Positions 18,720-28,447 of a stretch of DNA of 64,000 bases are shown here, one piece after another. Made by a program: the position numbers and the translations under genes. Where the stretch lies: assembly GCF_007954355.1 (NCBI RefSeq), contig NZ_VOLR01000015.1:60829-124828 (forward strand), written 5' to 3'. How positions within the stretch are numbered: the stretch's first letter is position 1; each line of letters opens with the position of its first letter. Source of the DNA: Colwellia hornerae. GTDB taxonomy: Bacteria; Pseudomonadota; Gammaproteobacteria; Enterobacterales; Alteromonadaceae. Below the pieces are notes generated by a model, which was not told where the DNA came from, did no database searches, and saw only the letters and a list, made by a program, of their open reading frames with translations.

Positions 18720-21313
18720 TGAATATGAACGTAATCAAATACTTAACACTTAACAAAAAAAATTGCTTTCTTATTACGCTTTCTTTATTGACTCTTGGTT
18801 GCAGCCCTGCTGAAAATTCAACTTTAACGGGGCAAGAGATACAAGCGATTGCTAGCAATAAAGCTGATAAAATTTGGCCTAAGCTTGAAAGCGACGTTAA
18901 AAAAGATGCGCAAGTCGAACAAAAAGTGGCTAACTTACTGGCCGAAATGACCTTGCAACAGAAAGTGGCGCAAATGATCCAGCCTGAAATTCGCGATATT
19001 ACCCTCGAGGATATGCGTACTTATGGTTTTGGCTCTTATTTAAATGGTGGTGGGGGTTTCCCCAATAATAATAAGCATTCAACGCCTGCTGATTGGGTTT
19101 TATTGGCTGAAAAAATGTATCAAGCCTCCATTGATGATTCACTCGATGGTTCAACAATTCCAACCATGTGGGGCACTGATGCGGTGCACGGTCATAATAA
19201 TGTTATCGGGGCAACGCTTTTTCCTCATAATATTGGTTTGGGCGCAGCAAATAACCCCAAGCTTATTGAAAAAATAGCAGAAATAACCGCGACCGAAGTC
19301 ATGGTTACCGGTATTGATTGGGTGTTTGCTCCAACCGTTGCCGTGGTTCGAGACGATCGGTGGGGAAGAAGTTATGAAGGGTATTCAGAAGACCCTGAAA
19401 TTGTTCGCACCTACTCAGCGGCAGTCGTCAAAGGTTTACAAGGTCATGCTAATAAAGATTTTTTAGGTGATAAACGCGTGATCAGTTCCATTAAACATTT
19501 TATCGGTGACGGCGGCACGCAAGATGGCGATGACCAAGGTGATAATATTGCGAGCGAGCAAGAACTCTTTACTGTGCATGCCCAAGGTTATGTTGGCGGT
19601 TTAACTGCTGGCGCTCAGTCGGTAATGGCTTCATTTAATAGTTGGCATGGGGATAAAGTGCATGGTCATAAATATCTGTTAACCGATGTCTTGAAAAATA
19701 GAATGGGATTTGACGGCTTTGTTGTTGGTGATTGGAATGGTCACGGACAAGTTAAAGGCTGTATTAAAGAAAATTGCGCTCAGGCGGTTAATGCAGGCTT
19801 AGATATTTTTATGGTGCCAACACAAGCGTGGCGACCACTTTATGACAATATCATTGCACAAGTAAAGCAAGGCGATATTTTGCAGTCGCGTATTGATGAT
19901 GCCGTAACGCGTATTTTACGGGTAAAGGTCCGCGCCGGACTTTTTGAAAAACCCAGTCCTGCTAAGCGGGTTTTATCGGGGAACGTCGCTTTAATGGGCG
20001 CCGAGTCACATCGTGAAGTTGCCCGTCAGGCGGTTCGTGAATCCTTAGTGCTGTTAAAAAACAACGGGCAGCTCTTACCTCTATCACCTAAGCAAGATAT
20101 TTTAGTGGCGGGCGATGCCGCTGATAATATCGGTAAACAGTCAGGGGGCTGGAGTATTACATGGCAAGGAACCGGTAATAAAAATGCAGACTTTATTGGT
20201 GGCTCTTCTATTTATTCAGGAATTGAACAACAAGTTAGTGCTGCAGGTGGTCAAGTAACCTTGAGTGTTGATGGTAGTTACACCAACAAACCCGATGTGG
20301 CGATTGTTGTATTTGGTGAAGAACCTTATGCTGAAGGGCATGGTGATATTGATAACCTTGAGTATCAACGCGGTGATAAGAAAGATTTAGCGTTACTTAA
20401 CTCATTCAAAGCAAAGGGGATACCTGTTGTTGCAGTTTTCATTAGTGGTCGACCTCTATGGGTCAATGCCGAACTCAATGCCAGCAATGCTTTTGTCGCT
20501 GCCTGGCTGCCGGGCTCAGAAGGTAAGGCGATCGCTGATGTTTTATTGAGAAGCCAAACTGATAATGTCCAACACGACTTTACCGGCAAATTGTCTTTTT
20601 CATGGCCTAAATCACCGACACAAATTGTTAATCGTTTTGACGATGACTACCAAGCGTTATTTTCATATGGCTATGGTTTGACTTACCAAGACGATGATAT
20701 TTTATTAGCTGACTTATCTGAGCAGTCTACTGTCGTGCTTAATACGCATTTAACTACTGATGTTTTCTTAGGTAAAGCGATAGCGCCTTGGTCAATGTTA
20801 TTATTTTCTCAACAACAAAATATTGAAATTGAGTCGAGTAGTGAATCGCTTGCTGGAATTTTTTATCGAACCGTAGATAAAGATATTCAAGAAGATTCAT
20901 TTCGCCTTAAGACAACAGGTGCAGCAACTGCGGGTGTTAAATTTATCAACACTAACGGCTTTAGAGAAGATCTTTCTAAGGAGCTTCAAATGAACGCCGC
21001 TTTAACATTTTCAGTAAAAAGAGACAGTGATATTAACGCACCCGTTTATATCACTATGAATTGTGAAACGACTGGTGATAGTGCGAGTTGTCAGGCAAGT
21101 TATAATATTCAAGCACAATTAGCCGTATCTAAAAAAGGCGAATGGCAAACTGTCGCTATTAGCTTGCACTGCTTTGCTGAAAAAGGTCTGCTACTGAGTA
21201 AAATTGCTGTGCCTTTTGAACTGAGTACCTCGGGTGCGGTTAATTTGTCTATTAACCATATTCGATTAGTGGAAGATAAGGCGGCTAGCGCGCCGTTTAA
21301 GTGCCCGCAGTAG
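18719..21313 (+). CDS. GH3-family beta-glucosidase/exo-beta-glucanase lipoprotein
   Basis: This 864-residue enzyme has a lipoprotein signal with lipobox LTLGC (C28). The GH3 N-domain includes WGTDAVHGHN, FAPTVAVVRDDRWGRSYEGYSEDP and the nucleophile D338 in GFVVGDWNGHG. The second domain starts near residue 425, with RESLVLLKNNGQLLPL; the EEPYAEGHGD loop probably supplies the acid/base glutamate. A C-terminal beta-domain of about 190 residues, resembling that of marine and xylophilic ExoP-type glucanases, follows. It should release glucose from beta-1,3 (and possibly 1,4 or 1,6) oligosaccharides outside the cytoplasm. It overlaps the upstream transporter gene by one base. A second ATG six bases in is an alternative start. 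Confidence 0.92.
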   Translation: MNMNVIKYLTLNKKNCFLITLSLLTLGCSPAENSTLTGQEIQAIASNKADKIWPKLESDVKKDAQVEQKVANLLAEMTLQQKVAQMIQPEIRDITLEDMRTYGFGSYLNGGGGFPNNNKHSTPADWVLLAEKMYQASIDDSLDGSTIPTMWGTDAVHGHNNVIGATLFPHNIGLGAANNPKLIEKIAEITATEVMVTGIDWVFAPTVAVVRDDRWGRSYEGYSEDPEIVRTYSAAVVKGLQGHANKDFLGDKRVISSIKHFIGDGGTQDGDDQGDNIASEQELFTVHAQGYVGGLTAGAQSVMASFNSWHGDKVHGHKYLLTDVLKNRMGFDGFVVGDWNGHGQVKGCIKENCAQAVNAGLDIFMVPTQAWRPLYDNIIAQVKQGDILQSRIDDAVTRILRVKVRAGLFEKPSPAKRVLSGNVALMGAESHREVARQAVRESLVLLKNNGQLLPLSPKQDILVAGDAADNIGKQSGGWSITWQGTGNKNADFIGGSSIYSGIEQQVSAAGGQVTLSVDGSYTNKPDVAIVVFGEEPYAEGHGDIDNLEYQRGDKKDLALLNSFKAKGIPVVAVFISGRPLWVNAELNASNAFVAAWLPGSEGKAIADVLLRSQTDNVQHDFTGKLSFSWPKSPTQIVNRFDDDYQALFSYGYGLTYQDDDILLADLSEQSTVVLNTHLTTDVFLGKAIAPWSMLLFSQQQNIEIESSSESLAGIFYRTVDKDIQEDSFRLKTTGAATAGVKFINTNGFREDLSKELQMNAALTFSVKRDSDINAPVYITMNCETTGDSASCQASYNIQAQLAVSKKGEWQTVAISLHCFAEKGLLLSKIAVPFELSTSGAVNLSINHIRLVEDKAASAPFKCPQ

Positions 21314-21325
21314 TCATTTAATTAA

Positions 21326-21360
21326 AAGGATAAAGCTGATTATTGAGCTTTGTCCTTATT
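21326..21360 (+). terminator. Probable terminator after the GH3 gene
   Basis: A 12-bp stem (AAGGATAAAGCT / AGCTTTGTCCTT, one G-U pair) with an 8-nt loop lies 12 bp after the stop. The following T tract is short (ATTTC), so termination may be partial. Confidence 0.6.
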
Positions 21361-21456
21361 TCTGGTCGAATCAGCGTATTTATTGATAATGATCTAACTG
21401 TTGTCTTGGTGTGCGTGTAAACTTGACCTTAATTTAAAATATCAAAAGACAATTAA

Positions 21457-22377
21457 ATGAATCAAGTAGAAAATTACCCTATTGGAACGCCGGGCCAAAA
21501 ATGGACTGAAAAAGAAAATATTCAGTGGTTTGCAGCACAAACGGTGCAACGTTCATATCAAGATGAAGTGCTTGAAAAGATAAGTGCGTTAAAAGAAGAT
21601 TTCGACGTTCAACAGTATGGTGCATTATCACTTGATGAAAGTCGTTATCCTTTGTATGTGATTAAAACAAAAAACTGGCAAGACAATAAAAAAACAGTGT
21701 TAGTGACCGGTGGTGTTCATGGTTATGAAACCAGCGGTGTGCAAGGTGCATTGCGCTTTGCCCAAACACAAGCGAGCAAATACGCAGAACACTTTAATGT
21801 TGTTGTTGCACCTTGTATTAGCCCTTGGGGTTATGAAACGGTTAACCGTTGGAATTGTAAAGCGCTAGACCCTAATCGTTCTTTTTATCAACATAGCCCA
21901 GCCGAAGAATCAGCAGCGATAATGAAGTATGTTGCCGAGCTCCAGACTGATATTTTTGTCCATATCGATTTACACGAAACGACCGATACCGATAATTCAA
22001 CCTTTCGACCGGCACTTTGTGCTCGAGACGCGATAGAAGAAAAAGAGTGGCAAATACCGGATGGTTTTTATTTAGTCGCCGACAGCGTTAAGCCCGTAGC
22101 GGACTTTCAAAAAGCCATTATTGATGCAGTTGAAGAAATTACTCATATAGCACCCGCTGACGAGAGCGGTAAATTGATCGGTGTACCACTTGAACAGCCA
22201 GGCGTTATTAATTATGCTGCGCGTGATTTAGGTTTATGTATGGGCTTAACAAATGCTACATACCTGACCACCACCGAAGTTTATCCTGATAGCCCAAAAG
22301 TTGATGATGAAAATTGCATCCTTGCGCAAGTGGCTGCTATAACGGGTGGTTTAGATTATATTTTAAAAAGTGAATAA
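21457..22377 (+). CDS. M14-family metallo-carboxypeptidase/deacylase-like protein
   Basis: This 306-residue cytoplasmic protein has the zinc-binding HxxE of the M14/succinylglutamate-desuccinylase superfamily in GGVHGYET (H88, E91). The third ligand is probably in HIDLHETTD (H173). NRWNCKALDPNRSF is the substrate-binding NxxR-type segment of these enzymes. Family members remove amino acids from peptides or acyl groups from amino acids, and this subgroup is poorly characterised. It is a single gene with its own upstream space, between the glucan genes and efpL. A link to the glucan locus is not evident. Confidence 0.75.
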   Translation: MNQVENYPIGTPGQKWTEKENIQWFAAQTVQRSYQDEVLEKISALKEDFDVQQYGALSLDESRYPLYVIKTKNWQDNKKTVLVTGGVHGYETSGVQGALRFAQTQASKYAEHFNVVVAPCISPWGYETVNRWNCKALDPNRSFYQHSPAEESAAIMKYVAELQTDIFVHIDLHETTDTDNSTFRPALCARDAIEEKEWQIPDGFYLVADSVKPVADFQKAIIDAVEEITHIAPADESGKLIGVPLEQPGVINYAARDLGLCMGLTNATYLTTTEVYPDSPKVDDENCILAQVAAITGGLDYILKSE

Positions 22378-22473
22378 CGTTATAAAAACCGAAAAATTAG
22401 CACACTAAAACATTTTCATCATGTTAAGTTCGTGCTATTTTTCTCTAACATTTAATTTTAGGAATTATTATCC

Positions 22474-23046
22474 ATGCCAAAGGCCAGTGATATAAAGAAA
22501 AATGCTGCGGTAGAGCATAACGGAAAAGTATTTATTGTAAGAGATATAGAGCGTTCAGTTCCTCAAGGTCGCGCTGGTGGTAGTTTATACCGTATGCGTA
22601 TGTACGATGTTGTCACTGGCGGTAAGATTGATGAGACGTTTAAAGACTCAGATATGCTTAACTTTGCTGACTTAAGCCGACGCCCGGCGATGTTTTCTTA
22701 CATCGACGGTGATGAATATGTCTTTATGGACAATGAAGACTACACGCCATACAACCTTAATAAAGAAAGTATTGCCGACGAAGTTCTGTTCATTTGTGAA
22801 GACACCATAGGTTTATCCATTATTATTGTTGATGGTGCTGCGGTTGGTATTGATTTACCACCGAGTGTTGAATTGGTTATTACTGAAACTGACCCATCAA
22901 TTAAAGGCGGTTCGGCAACAGCTCGTACTAAGCCGGCGATTTTATCTACGGGCTTAACCGTACAAGTACCTGAACATATTTCAATCGGTGATAAAATCAA
23001 AGTGAATACCGAAGAACGTAAGTTTATGGGACGCGCTGAGAAATAA
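22474..23046 (+). CDS. efpL: Elongation factor P-like protein EfpL (YeiP)
   Basis: This 190-residue protein has the three-domain EF-P fold. The N-terminal KOW-like domain carries the YeiP-type loop [15 protein letters not shown], which has arginine at the tip in place of the modified lysine of EF-P, and the C-terminal domain ends with the S1-like [27 protein letters not shown]. EfpL helps ribosomes through some stalling motifs, including but not only polyproline. A TAGGAATT ribosome site precedes the start. It converges with the sapF gene, and a shared hairpin separates them. Confidence 0.93.
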   Translation: MPKASDIKKNAAVEHNGKVFIVRDIERSVPQGRAGGSLYRMRMYDVVTGGKIDETFKDSDMLNFADLSRRPAMFSYIDGDEYVFMDNEDYTPYNLNKESIADEVLFICEDTIGLSIIIVDGAAVGIDLPPSVELVITETDPSIKGGSATARTKPAILSTGLTVQVPEHISIGDKIKVNTEERKFMGRAEK

Positions 23047-23078
23047 AGTACCGCGTTTCACTACATTTTTACGCTTAT

Positions 23079-23102
23079 AAAGCCAGCATTATGCTGGCTT
23101 TA
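23079..23102. terminator. Bidirectional terminator between efpL and sapF
   Basis: A strong stem (AAAGCCAGCAT / ATGCTGGCTTT) ends in A/T tracts on both sides, so it can stop transcription from both converging genes (efpL stop 23046, sapF stop 23127). Confidence 0.85.
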
Positions 23103-23126
23103 TTGATCTAACCATTAGGTTAGTTG

Positions 23127-23909
23127 TTAGCGGTGTAATAGTTGGAATCTTTGGTTGAGGATAAGCTTTTTGGTATATTGATGTTTTGGTCGACTGAGAA
23201 TTTTTGCCGTATCGCCCATCTCTACGACTTGTCCTTTACTTAAAACCATTATTTTATCGCTAAAATGCCTAACAATACCTAAGTTATGCGAAATCAAAAT
23301 ATAAGCGAGTCCCATTTGTTCTTGTAAATCGAGCAACAAGTTAATCATCTGCGAGCGTAACGAGGGGTCGAGTGAAGCTAAAGCCTCATCTAATATGATC
23401 ACCTGAGGTTGTAATATTATCGCCCTAGCTAATGAAATGCGTTGTTTTTGACCACCAGAAAACATGTGTGGATAAAAATTCATATGTTCAGCGAGCAAAC
23501 CCACTTTTTGTAATGTTTCTCGAATTAAACAATGGCGGTCTTCTTCATTTAATTTGGTATTGATCTGCAAAGGCTCATTAAGCAATTGCCCAATGGTTAA
23601 GCTTGGGTTTAATGTTGTACCCGAGTCTTGAAATATCATCCGTACATGCTGACATCTTTGCTTGAAGTCTCCTGGTTGTAATGTTTGACCGTTAAGTTTT
23701 ATGCTGCCCGTTGAAGGCAATTCAGCGCCAACCAGTAATTTTGCTAAGGTTGATTTACCAGAGCCAGTTTCTCCAACAATAGCCAAGGTATGGTGAGCTT
23801 GTACCTCAAATGAGATTGGTTCGAGTGCGGTAAAATATTTTTGATTAAACCATTTTCGGCCTATTCTAAACGATTTACTTAAGTTGTTGACCTGCAATAA
23901 TATGGGCAT
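23127..23909 (-). CDS. sapF: Sap ABC transporter ATP-binding protein SapF
   Basis: This 260-residue ATPase has Walker A GETGSGKST, signature SGGQKQRISLARAI, Walker B IILDEALASLD and the H-loop histidine in ILISHNLG. It is the last gene of the sapABCDF cluster, one base after sapD. Sap systems are related to Dpp/Opp peptide transporters and in enterobacteria are linked to antimicrobial-peptide resistance, putrescine export and potassium uptake. The gene order and the adjacent pspF match the enterobacterial arrangement and support the name. Confidence 0.92.
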   Translation of the reverse strand: MPILLQVNNLSKSFRIGRKWFNQKYFTALEPISFEVQAHHTLAIVGETGSGKSTLAKLLVGAELPSTGSIKLNGQTLQPGDFKQRCQHVRMIFQDSGTTLNPSLTIGQLLNEPLQINTKLNEEDRHCLIRETLQKVGLLAEHMNFYPHMFSGGQKQRISLARAIILQPQVIILDEALASLDPSLRSQMINLLLDLQEQMGLAYILISHNLGIVRHFSDKIMVLSKGQVVEMGDTAKILSRPKHQYTKKLILNQRFQLLHR

Positions 23910-23910
23910 A

Positions 23911-24900
23911 TTAATAACTTCCCTTTAATGAGAAGTGACAACTAAATTGATGTCCATGATAGTTTGTTACTTTAGGCGCAATAACACAGGCCTGTTGAGC
24001 TCTGGGGCATCTTGGTCCTAATCGGCAACCTATCGGCAAATGTTGTAAAATAGGAATACTGCCGGGCAGCGCCATTAACCGTGATTTTGCCGGTAAGCCA
24101 CTATTCGACTTTGGGCTACTGTCGACCAGTGCTCGGGTGTAAGGGTGAAAAGGTTGTTCGAATATATGCTTGGTAGTACCCGCTTCAACAAATTGTCCGC
24201 TGTACATCACCGTAATAGTATTTGTCCAATGTGTGACATTCTCAAGATCATGACTTATCAACAATATCGACATGTTTTTTAGCTGATTTAAACTGGCCAA
24301 TAGACGAAAAATTTGGCCCTGATTGGTACTTTCCATTGCTGCTGTTGGCTCATCGGCAATTAACAGGATAGGGCGTTTGGCGAGTGCCATGGCGATCATG
24401 ACTCGCTGGCATAACGCTTCATTAAGCTGGTGAGGGTATTTTTTTAAACAAATTTTATGCTGCTTAATACCAACTTTGTGTAATAGGCTAATGGCGGTTT
24501 CTTTACGTTGTTGGTTCTTTTGCCAAAAATAGCCGGTTAATTGTTCACCATCAACCGCCTCGGTAAGTTGCATTCCTATAGTCATTGTTGGGTCTAAGCA
24601 CGCCATTGGCTCTTGAAATATCATCGCGACATCTTTTGAAATAATGGCTTTACGCTCATCAACAGATAAGCGCATCAAATCTTTACCTCGCCAGTGAAAC
24701 CTATCGGCATCGACATGCCATTTTTCATCAAGTACGCCGATAATAGCTTGAGCCAACAAAGACTTTCCTGAGCCAGACTCTCCCACTAAACCACGAACTT
24801 CACCCTCTTTCATGGTTAAACTGACGCGGTCAACCGCTAAAATAGGGTTAGTCGCTGATTTCAGTACAATAGACAAATTTCTGATATCGAGAAGGTTCAT
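23911..24900 (-). CDS. sapD: Sap ABC transporter ATP-binding protein SapD
   Basis: This 329-residue ATPase has Walker A GESGSGKSLLAQ and Walker B LLIADEPTAAME. The ABC signature is degenerate: HQLNEALCQRVMIAMAL replaces LSGGQ, as I recall also for enterobacterial SapD. The C-terminal oligopeptide-transporter extension carries the cysteine-containing CRLGPRCPRAQQAC segment typical of DppD/OppD relatives, which may bind an iron-sulphur cluster. It overlaps the sapC stop by one base. Given the weak signature, SapF may do most of the ATP hydrolysis; that is inference. Confidence 0.92.
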   Translation of the reverse strand: MNLLDIRNLSIVLKSATNPILAVDRVSLTMKEGEVRGLVGESGSGKSLLAQAIIGVLDEKWHVDADRFHWRGKDLMRLSVDERKAIISKDVAMIFQEPMACLDPTMTIGMQLTEAVDGEQLTGYFWQKNQQRKETAISLLHKVGIKQHKICLKKYPHQLNEALCQRVMIAMALAKRPILLIADEPTAAMESTNQGQIFRLLASLNQLKNMSILLISHDLENVTHWTNTITVMYSGQFVEAGTTKHIFEQPFHPYTRALVDSSPKSNSGLPAKSRLMALPGSIPILQHLPIGCRLGPRCPRAQQACVIAPKVTNYHGHQFSCHFSLKGSY

Positions 24901-25793
24901 TAAGCTTCCTTACTGATTTTAAGGGCGTGTCTCATACCTTCACCGACTAAATTGGTCGCCACCACGGCAAAAAGAATCGCTAAACCGGGCAGGTAAACCG
25001 TCCACGGAGCAATATAGAATAAATCAATACCATTTTTTAGCATCGCGCCCCATTCAGCCATGGGTATTTGTGCGCCTAGTCCAAGAAAACCTAATGCGGC
25101 AATGTCGAGTATCGCGGCCGACTGGGCTAACGTTGCTTGGCTAATTAATTTCTCTAGAATATTGGGGAAAACCGAGTGATATAAAATTCTGAATGAACTC
25201 GCACCGTCTAATCGAGAAGCCAGAACATAGTCTTTTCTGAACTCTTGGGTAACGACATTACGGGTTATATGGACAAACTGCGGGATAAGCACGATGATAA
25301 TTGCCCATAAGGTATTGCTCAACCCTGGCCCTAAAATAGCAACAATAACAATTGCCAATAATAAAGAAGGAATGGATAAAATTACATCAAGAAAGTGGTT
25401 AAGAAAACTCGATTTTATCCCTGATGTTAAAGCAGATACCGAGCCAATGACAACGCCAATACCTAAAGAAATAAGCACCACGACAAAGCTTAAGCCAAAG
25501 GTCAGTGACGTGCCGTGCATTAAGCGAGACAACATGTCACGACCTAAGTTATCTGTGCCCAATAAAAAGCTGACATTACCATCTTCGTGCCATGCTGGCG
25601 GCAGTAATAAAAAATCTAAGTGATTTTCGACCGAGGTGTAGGGTGTTATAAACGGTGCAAATAACGCGAGAATCGTTAAGAAGATAAAACAGCTAAAACC
25701 TATCATCACTACCGGTGTGACTTTGAAATTATGCCAAAGTTGCAGTAATGGCGAGGGAAACTCTTCCTCTAAATATATTTTATCACGCGCCAT
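24900..25793 (-). CDS. sapC: Sap ABC transporter permease SapC
   Basis: This 297-residue inner-membrane permease of the DppC/OppC type has an N-terminal TM (about 30-52), a periplasmic loop with FLLGTDNLGRDMLSRLMHG, and the EAA-like cytoplasmic loop RILYHSVFPNILEKLI that contacts the ATPases. Five further hydrophobic segments follow. It overlaps sapB by 11 bp and sapD by one, as expected for a tightly packed operon. Confidence 0.92.
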   Translation of the reverse strand: MARDKIYLEEEFPSPLLQLWHNFKVTPVVMIGFSCFIFLTILALFAPFITPYTSVENHLDFLLLPPAWHEDGNVSFLLGTDNLGRDMLSRLMHGTSLTFGLSFVVVLISLGIGVVIGSVSALTSGIKSSFLNHFLDVILSIPSLLLAIVIVAILGPGLSNTLWAIIIVLIPQFVHITRNVVTQEFRKDYVLASRLDGASSFRILYHSVFPNILEKLISQATLAQSAAILDIAALGFLGLGAQIPMAEWGAMLKNGIDLFYIAPWTVYLPGLAILFAVVATNLVGEGMRHALKISKEA

Positions 25794-26811
25794 TACGACT
25801 CTCTCTTGCTAACGGGTTAAGTGCTGCATAGATAAAATCGATGACAATATGCACAATAAAAATAAAACTAGAAAGCGCTAACAGCCCACCTTGAATTGAG
25901 GTGTGGTCACGCTGAAATATACTTTCTATTAGCCATCGACCAATACCTGGCCAGCTAAAGATAACTTCAGTCACCATGGCAATAGTCACTAAGTTAGCAA
26001 ACTGTAAACCAACATCACGAATAACGTGCACCATAGCATTTCGTATCGCGTGATGATAAATAATTTGCCTAAAGCTTAACCCTTTTGCTTTAGCCGCACG
26101 TATGTATTGGCTGTCGAGCACATCCATCATCGCCGTACGGGCTAAGCGCACAAAGATGGTCGCTGGTGCAAGGGCAATAACGCAAGCGGGTAGAAATATA
26201 TGCGCGCTGGCATCCTGAAAGGCTTGCCATTTATAAGGACTGTCACTTAATAAAATATCTATAAACTGTATACCAGTAACATGTTCTATTTCAAACACTA
26301 AGCTAAGCTGTCCTGCTGATGGCAGCCAACCTAATTGGATAGAAAAAACAAGAATGGCTAATAAGCCTAACCAGAAAACAGGAATTGAATAACCCAGCAT
26401 CGAGACAGTTAAAATAATATTATCGGTGGCTTTACGGTGTTTAATGGCAGCAATAAAGCCAATAGGAATACCAAAGATCATGGCAATAAAAAGCGCGACT
26501 AAGGTGAGTTCAATCGTGGCCGGTAAAAAGCTCATGATCTCGTTACTAATAGATAATTGGCTGGCCATTGAAATACCTAAGTCACCCTGAAATAGATGAC
26601 TTATATAGGCAATATATTGTTGAGCAATATTATTATCTGTTTGATACTGCTCAGCTAAAACCATCAGTTGTTTAGGTGTCGCATTGACTTGCCCAGAAAT
26701 ATTAATTAATTGCTCACCGGGGAACAAAAAACTCAAACTAAAAGACAGCAAGGTCAGTAAAAACATTGTAAAAATAAATAAATTTAGGCGGCGTAGGGTA
26801 AATATCAGCAT
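25783..26811 (-). CDS. sapB: Sap ABC transporter permease SapB
   Basis: This 342-residue permease is of the DppB/OppB type with six membrane segments. The first (about 8-30) is followed by a periplasmic region. The EAA loop is seen in RQIIYHHAIRNAMVHVI and the C-terminus has VTEVIFSWPGIGRWLIESI, a family hallmark. It starts one base after the sapA stop and overlaps sapC. Confidence 0.92.
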   Translation of the reverse strand: MLIFTLRRLNLFIFTMFLLTLLSFSLSFLFPGEQLINISGQVNATPKQLMVLAEQYQTDNNIAQQYIAYISHLFQGDLGISMASQLSISNEIMSFLPATIELTLVALFIAMIFGIPIGFIAAIKHRKATDNIILTVSMLGYSIPVFWLGLLAILVFSIQLGWLPSAGQLSLVFEIEHVTGIQFIDILLSDSPYKWQAFQDASAHIFLPACVIALAPATIFVRLARTAMMDVLDSQYIRAAKAKGLSFRQIIYHHAIRNAMVHVIRDVGLQFANLVTIAMVTEVIFSWPGIGRWLIESIFQRDHTSIQGGLLALSSFIFIVHIVIDFIYAALNPLARESRNGA

Positions 26812-26812
26812 A

Positions 26813-28438
26813 TTAGTTTTTACTCACCTTACTAAAATCGATACCACCAAAGGGAGATAATAATTCTCCTTTAACAATATTCTTCCTTGCTTGAAATCGT
26901 TTAGAGTGGGCAATGGGTATTAGCGGTACCTCAGTAGAAATAATCGCTAACGCATGGCTATAGAATTCTTTGCGCTGAGCGACATTGGTGGTTTCTAATG
27001 CTTGCTGTATCAAGTTATCAAACTCTTTATGACACCAGAATGTTCTGTTGTTACCACTTTTAGCCGAAGAGCAGCTCAATAGTGGCGTGAAAAAATTATC
27101 AGGGTCTGGGTGATCGGCTGACCAGCCTAATAAAACACTTTGATGCTCACCTTTTGAAAGCTGTTCAAGAAAAGAGCCCATATCGAGTGAATTTTCAATC
27201 AGTACATTGATCCCTATTTTCTTTAAATCTGCTTGAATTAATTTCGCCATGGTAACCGCGTCAGGATTGTATGCCCGTTGCACAGGTAACGCCCATAAAT
27301 TCATGGTGAAACCGTTTGGAAAACCTGCTTCAGTTAATAGTTTTTTTGCAGCCGCTAAGTCATAGGTTTGTGGCAAAGTATGCTTATCATAAGCCCAAGA
27401 TGTTCTCGGTAAGAGACTGTGTGCTATATCCGCTTTTGATTGATATACCGTATCAATAATGGCTTGCTTGTTAACCGCTAATGCGACGGCTTGTCGAACT
27501 TTTACATTATTAAAAGGCGGCTTTAGCGTGTTAAAACCAAGATAGCCGACATTAAACGAAGTAACCGCTTGTAGCTTTAATTCAGGTTTACTTTTTATCT
27601 TGTTATGAGCAATGGGGAAAGCAATAACATCACACTCACCGGCTAATAATTTTGTTAATCGCCCAGTATTACTCGGCGTTATATCAAAAATAAGTTGCTC
27701 TAAGGTACTCGGTTCATCCCAATATGGCTTATGGGGAGCATAGCGAATATAAGCGCCGGGGCGATAATCTTTTAGTTTAAAGGGACCCGTACCAATAGGC
27801 AGCGTGTCTATTTCTCGCTTAATATTTTTTAACACTAAGGTGTCAGCATATTCCTTTGATAATATCACCGCAAAATCACTGGCAATGTTAGCCAATATAG
27901 AACTGTCCGCGTATTTAAACTTAAAACGTATGGTGTACTCATTGATTTTTTCAATACTTTCAACGACATTTGAAAAACTTACACTTTGAAAAAAAGGATA
28001 TTTCCCTCCCGAAACTTGATGAAACGGATGCTTGGGTAATAAAATACGGTTAAAACTGAACAGTACATCATCAGCATTAAAAAAGCGTGTTGGGGTAAAA
28101 TAATCTGTTTGATGAAAGGCGACATTTTTGCGCAAATAGAAAGTAACCATTTTACCATCACGTGTCACATGCCAAGATTTTGCTAGCGAGGGTGCGATAG
28201 TATTATCTTCACCTCGAAATGAAATTAATCGGTTGTAGAGTTGATTAGACGTAGCATCAATGGTGGTACCAGAGGTCACCGTTTGCGGGTTAAAACTTTC
28301 AGGAGAACCCTCTGAGCAATAGACAATACTATGGTCACTTAATGATTGATCATTATCGCTATTACATGCCGTTACCCAGCATAAAAAGGGCAATGTCATT
28401 ATTTTCAATAAATGTTTGTTAACAGCGAATATCGACAT
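26813..28438 (-). CDS. sapA: Sap ABC transporter substrate-binding lipoprotein SapA
   Basis: This 541-residue SBP family 5 protein has a lipoprotein signal with lipobox VTAC (C25). The mature part starts with IVYCSEGSPESFNPQTVTSGTT, a segment seen in SapA/DppA, and contains DVLFSFNRIL, GTGPFKLKDYRPG and AVNKQAIIDTVY. It should bind peptides or polyamine-like ligands in the periplasm. The gene lies 9 bp downstream of pspF, so pspF-sapABCDF may be one transcript. Confidence 0.92.
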   Translation of the reverse strand: MSIFAVNKHLLKIMTLPFLCWVTACNSDNDQSLSDHSIVYCSEGSPESFNPQTVTSGTTIDATSNQLYNRLISFRGEDNTIAPSLAKSWHVTRDGKMVTFYLRKNVAFHQTDYFTPTRFFNADDVLFSFNRILLPKHPFHQVSGGKYPFFQSVSFSNVVESIEKINEYTIRFKFKYADSSILANIASDFAVILSKEYADTLVLKNIKREIDTLPIGTGPFKLKDYRPGAYIRYAPHKPYWDEPSTLEQLIFDITPSNTGRLTKLLAGECDVIAFPIAHNKIKSKPELKLQAVTSFNVGYLGFNTLKPPFNNVKVRQAVALAVNKQAIIDTVYQSKADIAHSLLPRTSWAYDKHTLPQTYDLAAAKKLLTEAGFPNGFTMNLWALPVQRAYNPDAVTMAKLIQADLKKIGINVLIENSLDMGSFLEQLSKGEHQSVLLGWSADHPDPDNFFTPLLSCSSAKSGNNRTFWCHKEFDNLIQQALETTNVAQRKEFYSHALAIISTEVPLIPIAHSKRFQARKNIVKGELLSPFGGIDFSKVSKN

Positions 28439-28447
28439 ATAACTTAA